This document shows positions 1 to 8,086 of a stretch of 15,110 nucleotides of DNA, in pieces. Under the pieces are notes generated by a model. The model had not been told where the DNA came from. It saw only the letters and a list, made by a program, of their open reading frames with translations, and ran no database searches. Every line of letters begins with the position of its first letter. Position 1 is the stretch's first letter. Both the position numbers and the translations under genes were made by a program. The DNA is from Dunaliella salina (taxonomy: Eukaryota > Chlorophyta > Chlorophyceae > Chlamydomonadales > Dunaliellaceae): the NCBI GenBank assembly GCA_002284615.2, contig MU069561.1, positions 314,246 through 329,355 on the forward strand, read 5' to 3'.

Positions 1-23
1 TGTGTGCGCGCGCGTGTGTGCGC
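1..23. repeat. Alternating TG/CG dinucleotide run
   Basis: A short strictly alternating pyrimidine-purine tract of TG and CG steps sits at the window edge and may extend further left. Such tracts can adopt Z-DNA, but nothing here shows a function. Confidence 0.8.
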
Positions 24-1672
24 CCCTGTGCCTGTACTTGTGCCTTGGGTTCAGCAGCCACTGGGCATTGCCTCTGACCCAGTCTGCCCCTGAGCAGCCT
101 GGGGGAGCTTGCTGCATACCCTTCCCGCTATGCATCATCTTTTGCCTTGATCTCATCAGACAGTGGCAGGCATCGGGCAAAGTGCCCCAGTCGCAAAACC
201 AACTTCTTGTGCTCAAGCCACCCCAGGAGTGTGTGTCTTCTTTTCTTCCTGGTCGCTTTGCCCCTGTCATCTCTTTGGGTCGTGAGTTGATGCACCACAG
301 TGCAATGGGGGCCCAGGGCACACCCAAGGCTTGCTTGACCCAATCATGATGGTGCTCCTGTCCCTCCGTGCTGCCAGTTTGGGCTCGCATGTTCTATGAC
401 AATGCTCATATGCCTGCCTCAGGGAAGACGTGTCAGATGGGGATAGTCAGTCAGGATGGGCTAGGTTGCTACCATCCTCCATACCTTACCTGTATTTTAG
501 GTGCTTATAGGATTCGGACGAGTAGGTATAATGGCTGCTCATGTTTGCCGTGTCAAGTTTCTTCCCAAGTGCATGCATTCTGCGTCAATGCACTGAAGGA
601 AGACGAATGAATAAAGGGTGCATGTGCTCTCACGATTCGACACATTTTTTTCCTGAGCAGCACCAAGATAGCAGATTCCGGACAACAAGCATTGAAGAAT
701 TTGATTTTTGCCTTCATCATGTAATGTGAATAATTTTTGCACAAAGGGCGTTGATGAGAAGTGGCTTCTACACTTGGGCTGGTGACGAGCCTTTTGTTTC
801 CAAGAAAACTGAAAATAGAACTGAGCATGGGGAGCCAATGCCTTCAAACCACTGAAGAATTGCAAAGGGGTTCCAGCTTGAGCCGTGAGGTCTGACCTCG
901 GCCCAACAGACTTCGCAATGCACTTGCATGCCTTAGTCTTCTGCATTGAAGAAAAGCAAAGCAAAGGCAGGTGCAATTCGCTTCAGCGAGGTAAAGGAGA
1001 CAGGGGACAGCTCGCTTGGAGTAATTGGAGTAATACGGGGATTCCTGGAATGAAGAGCACACCAATGATGGAGGGTAATTTTATTACTGATGAGCTCTCT
1101 GAAATCCGGGGGGGGGGCACAGGGCCTGTTTTTAAAGGGGGGTAAAGCATTCCCAAGCTTTTCTGAGCCTCCCTGGCCTTGCCTCCCCCCAGACTGTTTG
1201 TGCTGTTATGTTCAATGGTTATTAAGATTGCATTGCTGTACCTGCCAACGGTTATAAAGACGCGACTGTGCTTAGAGTCTTGTAGGAGAATTGGTGTGTC
1301 AGCAAAGGTGCTCAAAAAGGGAAAAAGGGGGCGATGAGAACTTCCAACCTTCCTCGTTTCATGTTAGATGTATCCCTATGAGTGTAGCAATAGTATAGTG
1401 GACACCGTCGAAAAAGGCATAAGCTCACTACGGTGGCTTCACTGGGCCAGGGTGGGCAAGAACATCTGGAGAGCTTGGTGGACCTCTGAGCCCATGAGTC
1501 TGTTGTCGCGCATGGAGCATTTCGTATCCCATTTTTTTTTCTCTTTCAAAAATCTTAACTCCTTTTTGGAAGAGGAGGTGTCACCCTTACATAATGGAGT
1601 CTAAGATTATCTCAGATTCCCTGCGAGTTTTTGATCTGTTGTTGATCACCTTTTTTGCAATCACTTTACATT
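24..1672. other. Stretch without a recognisable gene
   Basis: I find no supported gene here. Open frames exist on both strands, the longest being 145 codons on the minus strand at 539-976, but none shows a recognisable motif or biased composition, and a frame of that length is expected by chance in a window this size. Splice-like sites are present, for example a minus-strand CAG|GTAAGG donor near 490, but I could not assemble exons with a coherent reading frame. There is a G9 run near 1109 and a T-rich run near 1530-1545. Exons of an unrecognised gene cannot be excluded. Confidence 0.5.
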
Positions 1673-1718
1673 ACACTACATGAGGGAACATGACTACACT
1701 ACATTAGGGAACATGACT
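1673..1718. repeat. Tandem duplication, 2 x 23 bp
   Basis: Two adjacent 23-bp units (1673-1695 and 1696-1718) differ at a single base, G versus T at the tenth position. The unit runs from ACACTACAT to AACATGACT. It looks like a recent local duplication. A 6-bp-stem hairpin (CTGGCT/AGCCAG) overlaps its right end at 1716-1730. Confidence 0.85.
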
Positions 1719-2013
1719 GGCTGAAAGCCAGATAATTTGTCTGCTTGGTGATTTCTAAAAAGTCCCATTCTGTTATGGTTGGTCCTGTAAGAAATGAAAG
1801 ACATCCTCAGAACTAGCCTGAGTGTAGGAAAAAGCGCCTGTCTAGTCTTGAAGAACTCTGTGAGCAAAGGGGAAATCAGAAAGTAGATGTTCGTAAGTCC
1901 TTCTGAGAGAAAACACAGGACCGCAAGAACAAAGGAACACAGCATGTTTTTCATCTTGAAGTCCTCCTAGGTCACATTCATCACAAACTGATCTGTTTCC
2001 ATGTTAAATATTT

Positions 2014-2135
2014 GATTAGATTGCATATGGAAACCTTCGGCCAGACAGTTTGGCTGATCAGCCACGGAGAATCCAACCAGCACCGTCCGCCACCAGACTC
2101 GGTAAACGTGTAAAAAGGCACGAAGTTAAGCTGCC
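2014..2135 (-). mobile_element. LINE-B 3' end, decayed inverted copy (copy 3)
   Basis: Read on the minus strand, 2072 to about 2030 encodes ADQPNCLAEG. This matches the C-terminal ends of the two other LINE-B tails in this window (QADQSNNLAEGP near 11060 and QTDQPTALAEGP near 5625). Downstream on the minus strand comes a tail, CATATGCAATCTAATC, resembling the CAGATGTAAATCTAAATC of the 11.1-kb copy. Upstream, a segment reading roughly NFVPFYTFTES corresponds in place to NKIYLFISEL of the better copy, though the frame shifts between them. The homology may reach further left on the protein, up to about 2270, but fades there. It is a 5'-truncated, mutated LINE 3' end lying opposite to LINE-A, just outside its likely 5' boundary. 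Confidence 0.6.
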
Positions 2136-2320
2136 TGCAAAACGTTTTGAGCAGACGCAGCCGGGCAACGGTGGGATTCCTGTCCAAAGTCCGCCCAACC
2201 GAACCGTTTGGCCCCTTAGTTGAATTTTTCGGACGAAAGATTTCTTTCTTGGAAATTTGGGTAAATCCTTTCAAAACAAAAGGACAGTGATTCAGGGCCC
2301 CACAAGGCTTTCCCTACTGC

Positions 2321-2651
2321 ATGAACTTGTTTTTTCCTGAAGTAACTGACTCAGAGGGTACAGCAGCTGAATCAGACCCTAATCAGAGCTTAATACTGAT
2401 CCATACAGAGGTCTTAATTCAGTACTTTTTGAATCAGAACAATGTACATCTGTATCAGAACTCTAAAGAGGTGGATCAGAACCAGATCAGACTTAGGTAC
2501 TGAGTAAGAAGCCAAACCCCAAACACCTGTTCCTTGCGCACAGCAACAGCGGGGCTCCTCCATCGAGCCCCCCCCAGTCCAGTACAATTATGATACCAAC
2601 GTTGACAACAATTCCGAACAATATCAGAGTCAACAGAATCTAATTCATTAT
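2321..2651 (+). pseudogene. LINE-A N-terminal leader, Q/N-rich
   Basis: This precedes the endonuclease. A frame from 2321 reads a Q/N/S-rich peptide of 60 residues, ending at a TGA. Further on, from about 2580, the frame that runs into the endonuclease reads QYNYDTNVDNNSEQYQSQQN before the first endonuclease strand. Low-complexity polar leaders are common in LINE proteins and carry no diagnostic motif. The DNA at 2370-2495 repeats the hexamer ATCAGA many times, which accounts for part of the Q/N content. I do not know which ATG was the original start. Confidence 0.45.
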
Positions 2652-3420
2652 CTGAGGGTCATCACATTTAATGTCAAAGGATTTTATAAGAGCAAAGAAG
2701 ATGTGAACGACCTCTTAGAGCATTACGATTCAGACATTGTCTCCTTCACAGAGACAACAATTACTCCATATAAGAAAGAGCCGCCAGCCTGGCTGTTCAC
2801 CCTCTTGCATGGATAAAGCTGGTGGCACAGTCCACATCACCAAAAAGGCACCTTGCTGTGCATCCGGAGAAACATTGCCCTCACAACCCAGGTTTGTCAT
2901 CTGGATACTCCTCCCTAAATTCAGGGAAGAATAGTGGCAGTCAAGTTACACACTCCCTATCGCCCCATCTTGCTCTTTTCTACATATTGGCCCCAAGGCA
3001 ACTCACCAGAATACCTCAGAGAACGCCACCAGATGGAAACATGCATCAGAGATGCCATAAACTCTCAGCCCTGCACCCCCATCCTCATGGGTGACATGAA
3101 TGCCACTTTCTGTGACAGGGACAGAAGTAGCCAAGCTGCCTATCAACAAGACACCCAGTACAGACGTTTCTTACAGAACAACAAGCTCATCCCAATGGAC
3201 ACAAATCCCCACGAGCGGCCCTGGTCTTTCTGCTCCTGCACCTCTGAAACCGAAGATGGTCAAAATTCCTACACATGCAGCCAAATAGATGGCATACTTT
3301 GTCTTCTTCACACAGAACCACCCTCACCTGTTCTGCTCTCCTCATGATACGGGATACAAACACAGCTATCACTTGCCTTTGATTGTTCCCGACCATTCCT
3401 GTCACCAGCCTCTGCACAAC
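2652..3420 (+). pseudogene. LINE-A apurinic-type endonuclease (APE) domain
   Basis: The domain nicks target DNA to prime reverse transcription. The first strand reads LRVITFNVKGFYKS, with the conserved Asn at 2670; DIVSFTETT follows with the metal-binding Glu at 2751; then ILMGDMNAT (GDMN from 3090) carries the Asp/Asn pair; SQIDGIL (Asp 3288) and, after a frameshift, VPDHSCH (Asp-His 3391-3396) supply the C-terminal motifs. This order is that of the exonuclease-endonuclease-phosphatase fold in LINEs. In-frame stops at 2814 (TAA) and 2916 (TAA), and a frameshift between 3290 and 3390, destroy the frame. Otherwise the catalytic set is retained, so decay looks fairly recent relative to domain divergence. 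The longest intact piece is 2934-3347. Confidence 0.88.
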
Positions 3421-4340
3421 AATCAAAAACTTGCCCCCTAGCCTCAGCCCAACCCAAGTCTGAAAAGGTCCTCATCCGCCCTATCTCAGACCATGACCAA
3501 GAAAAATTTCAACATGCCCTGCTTCACCCATCCTATCCACCCCACAATATGCTCTGCCATATCCTTCACAAGCTAAATCCTATGCACCAAGACGCACTCA
3601 ATCACCTCAACCAACTCGAATTCACTTGTGCCAAACTCCCCAACAGACTCAATCGCCTCTGTGGAAAATGCGCTAGAGCAGCTGTCGAGGACCTTGCAAC
3701 TGACATTGTCAACCTACTCCAGAAATGACACAACACTGCACTTACAGTCTGTTGTACCAAAACAAAAACAACAAATAACAGACACTTCCAACCCAGGCAA
3801 ATTAACAAACGCCGCAGATACCTCTGTCACATGCTAAAGCAGTTGCGCTGCTTGTTAAGACAATGGTCGCTCCTCCAGAGCACCCATAGCCTTCAAGAAC
3901 TCCTCTTGCGCAATAAACATAGCCCCAGCCTGCGACAGGCCATCAAAACACTGTGCAATTTCCTAAAAAAGGAAGGCAAAACAAGTGCTCCTCCAACCTG
4001 CCCCTCTTGATCTAATTAAATTCACCTACCATGGAATCAAGCAAGAAATTTACATTGTAGACATGTCACACAGTAACAAGTCTCAGCAGAAAGCAAAGAA
4101 GGCCCAGCAAAAGGCCATTGCCAAACATCCATCCCAGGCTAATCAGCATATTTTCAAAGCCTCCCATAGCCAGCCCTCCAACCTCTTGGCCCTAGAAGAT
4201 AAGCGCACCAAGACAGTCCACACAGGACCCGACAAAATTGCAAACATCAAAGAAGACTTCTTCACGAAAAGCATGATGGCTCCCAGTATCAAAACAGGAA
4301 GATATTTGCCCAGTGACTCTCAGGCCAAGCGGGATTATCC
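3421..4340 (+). pseudogene. LINE-A linker between endonuclease and RT
   Basis: The stretch is coding in style and mostly helical and basic, but has no named domain. One frame around 3460-3725 reads a leucine-rich segment beginning VLIRPISDHDQEKF. The frame 3985-4434 carries a lysine/glutamine-rich stretch followed by NLLALEDKRTKTVHTGPDKI and GRYLPSDSQAKRDYPW, leading directly into the RT in another frame. Such a linker with an acidic-aromatic end before the RT palm is usual in LINE polyproteins. Several frameshifts separate the parts. I infer that it belongs to LINE-A from strand, continuity and the absence of any boundary. Confidence 0.6.
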
Positions 4341-6057
4341 ATGGTCCAGAAAACCACGACAAACTGCAAGCGCAAATGGCTTCACAACTCTATCCTTGAT
4401 GAATGTAACTTTCACGGTTGTATCAAGTCCCTAACCAACAACAAATCTCCAGGTCCAGATGGAGTTGTCAATGAGCTCGTTAAAGCCCTGCCTTTACAAC
4501 ATAAAGACATCCTCCACCAGCTTTTCACTAACATGTGGACCACAGGAATTATTCCTAAAGCCTGGAAAGTTAGCGACACAATTCTTACCCACAAACAAAA
4601 GGGACCAGAGACTGGTATTTCTTCATACAGGCCAATAGGCCTCGCCAATACTCCCTATAAGCTCTGGACGCGCTTAATAACCAACACATTGTATGAATAT
4701 GCAGAAGAGCACTCCATTCTCAGCGACATGCAAGCTGGATTTCGCAAAGAAAGACAATACAACAGCAACAAAATTTAATCATGGCTCTAGAAGATGCAAA
4801 GATATTTAACCAAGATATCTATGCCCTCATTGTGGACTTGACCTCCGCCTTCAATAACACTGACCATGACAAGCTACTCATTATTATGTACAACCTGGGT
4901 TTCCCCACAGATGCTGTTGATGTGGTCAAAAACCTTTACCACCAAGCAAACGCATGAGTTAGGCTCCCTACAAGAGAAAACACCTCTGAAGTCCCTGTAG
5001 AGAGGGGAACCATACAAGGAGACACACTTTCTCCCTTCCTATTCCTTATCTACATCGAGCCCCTGCTCCGCTGGCTGCATGTTGGTAACAGACTCTGTTC
5101 ACCTCGGAGGTTACACACATGCATGCACCCCTTCCACTTCTTCACCGCAAGAAAAAATTAGAAACACAATAAGTAGTGGGGCATTTGCTGATGACCTCAT
5201 TTGTCTAATAAAAACATTTCAAAACCTCCAGCTTCAAGCCAAGAAACTTTCCCTCTATGCAGGTTGGGCACGCCTCATCATCTCAGGAAACAAAATCAAG
5301 GTCACCTGCATCCTGCACAACGAAGAAAGCACACTGCTGCGCGGCAACACAAATGTATCAGACTTCACCCAACATTTACTTATTAAAAGAAGTCTGGTAC
5401 TAGGCCAACCTGCTCAATTCATACGCCCTGATGAACCTTTCTGGTACCTGGGCGTCTTAATAACCATGGACCTCAACTGGTCTCACCAGCTGCAGAGTAT
5501 GACCCAAAAACTATCTAACAAGTTGCAGCGGCTTGAACAATCATATGCTAGCCCAAAACAACAAGCTTTTCCATTACATCTCTGAGCTCATGCATTTTTT
5601 TATGACTGGCGTAGACCAGTCACAGACTGATCAGCCGACCGCTTTGGCTGAAGGTCCTTAAACATTGTAATCATTGTAACCATCAGATATATTGCGCACT
5701 GCCGTCATACCTAGCATAGCTCATGCCTTCCCTGGCACACCATGCTCACAAGCAAATTTGGAACACTGGGACACCTCTGTACTCTCAACCACCAAAAAGA
5801 AATTTGGACTGTGGTCAAACTTGCACAGCGCTTGTTCATGAAGATAAACAGAATCTCGGCCTTGGATATACGATATGACAGTCGAATATCACTACAGGAA
5901 CGCTATTGCTCTCACCACTAGCCTGAATAACAAGTCAAGACATGGCAGAACCACCAACCTCGTGTTATGCTGCCAAACTGCTCACTTACAAAACATAGCC
6001 AGTGGTCTGCAAGGTCCTCACTGTCAAACTCCCAAATTTCTCAATCAAAATGCTTAA
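4341..6057 (+). pseudogene. LINE-A reverse transcriptase domain
   Basis: Copies element RNA into DNA at the nicked target. Motifs in order: NNKSPGPDG (RT0/1, near 4440), ISSYRPIGLANTPYKLWTRL (near 4615), QAGFRK, then after a frameshift ALIVDLTSAFNNTDH with the first catalytic Asp at 4835, RGTIQGDTLSPFLFLIYIEP (from 5003), and after another frameshift FADDL with the Asp pair at 5190-5195, and FWYLGVLI near 5440. All three catalytic Asp codons survive. Breaks include a TGA at 4955 and frame changes near 4770, near 5090 and at 5556-5685, where a LINE-B fragment has landed. The thumb-like region resumes after it with LRTAVIPSIAHAFPGTPCSQ (near 5691) and continues to about 6057. Recognition as a non-LTR RT is firm. 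Confidence 0.93.
5556..5682 (+). mobile_element. LINE-B 3' end inserted in the RT (copy 1)
   Basis: Here the RT frame is interrupted by about 127 bp that encode NNKLFHYISELMHFFMTG and then VDQSQTDQPTALAEGP followed by TAA at 5659. This parallels the C-terminus of the 10.5-11.1 kb copy (NNKIYLFISELMDIMLAD, EDQSQADQSNNLAEGP), with DNA identity clearest over 5600-5658. The sequence ends in a short repeat, CATTGTAAT then CATTGTAAC, typical of the simple-repeat tails of some LINEs. LINE-A coding sequence resumes at about 5686. It is an extreme 5' truncation. I could not see a clean target-site duplication. Confidence 0.82.
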
Positions 6058-6782
6058 ATACAACCTACGACCACGACAATGCATCATAATACATGCAAGC
6101 GGCCTAAAACTCACTTATCAAGGCCAACTTCCCTTCACTGAAACTTTTCAACCTATAGCAAACATCCTCTAGACACCCAAAACCCGAGAACTCCCAAGAC
6201 TGATCAATTGAATTGTACATCCTCTCATGGAAGCTGGCATCTCAAATTCCTTCTCTAATCTATCACATGAGCACACACATGTCTTTAATGCCGAAGCTCT
6301 TAATTCCTACCATCACACCATCAAGAAGAAGCAGACTATTGCTCTGAACAGGCTTGCGTCTCTTGCAAACTGCAATTATCTCAGCCAATCCACTATTGAC
6401 CACGCTTTTACAAACACTGATGCAGACCAGGACAAAGCTCCAGGACTCAGACAAATGAATCGCAACTCTTTACACCTACTCACCCAGCATACACCCTTAG
6501 GTTGGTCCTGGAGCTCTCAACAAAATCCACCTGTTCCATCCACTCAAGAAGGTCACAGCGACAAGCGACCGAGTTCAGCCTTGCAAAGCCCTCATCAATT
6601 GCAAAGTACTCATGAAACCCAGATCACAAAAAAAAAGCTTAAGCGCAACTCCACAAGATTACTAACCTGCCCCAATGAAGTCACAGGGGTCAGTTCACCC
6701 ACAATGCACAGAAACTCCATCAATGCTAAAAACTTGAGAGACCATAAAAAAAAGGCATGCACAGTTCCAGGGTCCTTCTGCC
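6058..6782 (+). pseudogene. LINE-A region after the RT, unassigned
   Basis: Coding-style sequence continues from the RT thumb. A frame at about 6053-6180 reads YNLRPRQCIIIHASGLKLTY and runs, with stops near 6172 and 6209, into the open frame 6227-6799. The latter begins MEAGISNSFSNLSHEH and becomes basic and Ser/Thr/Gln-rich, as expected of a flexible tether. I recognise no domain here. It links the RT to the chromodomain-like segment, with a frame change near 6780. Confidence 0.55.
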
Positions 6783-7007
6783 ATATACACCGTCTTTAAG
6801 TACGAATTTCAAATCCAAGCCATCCTTAACTGGCCAATGCTAAGCAGGAAAAGAAGAAGTACCTCACCCGCACACTTGCAATCACAATACCTCATTCATT
6901 GGGAGCCAATGATTATTGAAAGGTGGGCTCTGCCAATCCTTCGTAAAACAGGCCTCACGGTAGCTCATCTTCGACCCTTCCCCAGAAGCCTAATAGAAGA
7001 TGATACC
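6783..7007 (+). pseudogene. LINE-A chromodomain-like segment (tentative)
   Basis: In the frame starting at 6783 the protein reads IYTVFKYEFQIQAILNWP, then a basic SRKRRS stretch, then QYLIHWEPMIIERWALPIL. A strand of the type E-[FY]-x-[IV]-x-x-[IV]-L-x-x-[RW], a basic or variable loop, and then YL[IV]xW with WEP is the arrangement of chromodomains, which bind methylated histone tails and direct some retroelements to heterochromatin. The aromatic positions fit partly: Y/F before the first strand and W after YLI are present. The segment has no stop and runs in frame into the PHD-like cysteines that follow. It could instead be an unrelated LINE-specific fold; a profile comparison would be needed. 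Confidence 0.4.
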
Positions 7008-7190
7008 TGCCAGATCTGCTAGACTCCCACCAGCATGGAACATGAAGAACATAACTTCATTGACATGCCTCAATGTGACACATGCCAGCACACATATCAC
7101 TGGAAATGCCTACTCCACCACAACCTCTGCACCCCATCACAGCGCATCCAGGCAGACCAAATGTCCACTTGGAATGCCCTTCTTACGCTC
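7008..7190 (+). pseudogene. LINE-A PHD/RING-like zinc finger
   Basis: In one frame the spacing is C-x2-C (7008, 7017), x18, C-x2-C (7074, 7083), x4, H (7098), x2, C (7107), which fits the Cys4-His-Cys start of a PHD finger. The final pair is expected as a Trp followed by C-x2-C. Here TGG is at 7168 and, after a one-base frame change, C-P-S-Y at 7175-7186, so the last cysteine has become tyrosine. A TAG at 7020 also interrupts the frame. PHD fingers read histone tails, and next to a chromodomain-like segment this suggests chromatin-directed integration. The zinc-ligand pattern is directly visible; the PHD rather than RING assignment rests on spacing and on the Trp near the end. Confidence 0.62.
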
Positions 7191-7880
7191 ACCTTACTTA
7201 TCCTCAAAAAAGACAGATTACCAAGACAGCAGAAGAAACAGAAATGGCCAAAGTCACCTGGCAGCCCACTCGGGAACCAGCTTCTATGCTCCTTGAATAT
7301 CCAGATTTCAAGGAGCATGTCCACAGATTTGAGCAATCTCATACAGACAACTTTCCTTCTCCACAACGACACTCACCATCTGCTGACGACACTGAAGACA
7401 ACCTCACTCTTCAAGGTTTTGAGGGAGCCACACAGCCTCCAAACAGGCACTGGCTCACAACCCAGGGCCACCCCATGCGCAACAAGGCACGCTTTGACCT
7501 CAAGACAACTGATCCCCAGACGGACATCATACCAACAAACAGATGTGAAATTTGGCTGACAAACGTGGATCTCATGGTACCAGGATCTACAAGGATTCTG
7601 ATGAACAACCACAAATCCCTCTTACATTCACCACTCAAGCTGCATGCATTTATGACACCAAAAGGAAATGCGCAGGCATTATCACCCCTCACCATCTTCA
7701 AATTCTGCTTCAAGCATACAGTGCGGCCAGACAAGCTGGTCTACACACTTCAATTCAGCCCCCTGTTCAAAATGAAGCAATAAAAATTATGGGATTTCTA
7801 CACAGGTACACTTCCCATCTTGGAAAAGACAATCAAAAAATGAAATCCAATTCTTTGCGCACACCAGTTAACATTCTTAC
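7191..7880 (+). pseudogene. LINE-A region between finger and methyltransferase-like segment
   Basis: Coding-style sequence is readable in overlapping pieces. One frame (7187-7600) contains WQPTREPASMLLEYPDFKEH and an acidic segment; another, from about 7620, reads QAACIYDTKRKCAGIITPHH then a helical LQILLQAYSAARQAG and FLHRYTSHLGKDNQKMKSN. The frame changes near 7600. I know no domain by these motifs. Position and strand place it in the LINE-A polyprotein, probably forming the N-terminal part of the module whose core begins after 8070. Confidence 0.5.
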
Positions 7881-8086
7881 AGCTCTCACGCGCTGTGTGC
7901 TCGTTAGAAAAGAAAAGAAAAGGAAAGTCTATGCAAGCCAAAGGCCGCATACATGAAGGGAAGAACCCCTAACAAAAGTAAGAGGCCTCTCCAGGGGGAC
8001 TGCTTTCCTTAACGGACAGCAACTCCAAGGATGCTGCCCGCCAGGTTCCATTCACTTGCGTGAAGGAATAGCTCTCACGCGCTGTG
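7881..8086. mobile_element. Small insertion flanked by 17-bp direct repeats
   Basis: AGCTCTCACGCGCTGTG occurs exactly at 7881-7897 and again at 8070-8086. Similarity continues past the exact repeat for about 20 bp (13 of 20 positions). The reading frame to the right of the second copy resumes LINE-A coding sequence, so the 150-172 bp between the repeats appears to be an insertion with a long target duplication. It has an AAAAG microsatellite at its left end (7908-7920), a small hairpin TTCAC-TTGC-GTGAA near 8051-8064, and GGTTCCATTC at 8044-8053, one base off a tRNA-type B box. A SINE is possible but I see no convincing A box or tail. A simple segmental duplication is the alternative. Confidence 0.55.

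Noticed and set aside
2..349. 115-codon plus-strand frame starting at the window edge and a 71-codon minus-strand frame opposite it
   Set aside because: Both lack motifs. The minus frame, with a basic KKRR stretch, is somewhat gene-like as a terminal exon, but no acceptor in the right phase was found.
539..976. 145-codon minus-strand open frame, longest in the left part
   Set aside because: No recognisable domain, ordinary composition, and about one frame of this length is expected by chance in 15 kb over six frames.
7082..7783. 233-codon plus-strand frame as an independent gene
   Set aside because: It is one frame of the decayed LINE-A polyprotein; its neighbours in other frames continue the same element on both sides.
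8044..8053. tRNA gene or Pol III promoter at a B-box-like GGTTCCATTC
   Set aside because: No A box at proper distance, no cloverleaf and no terminator T run follow.
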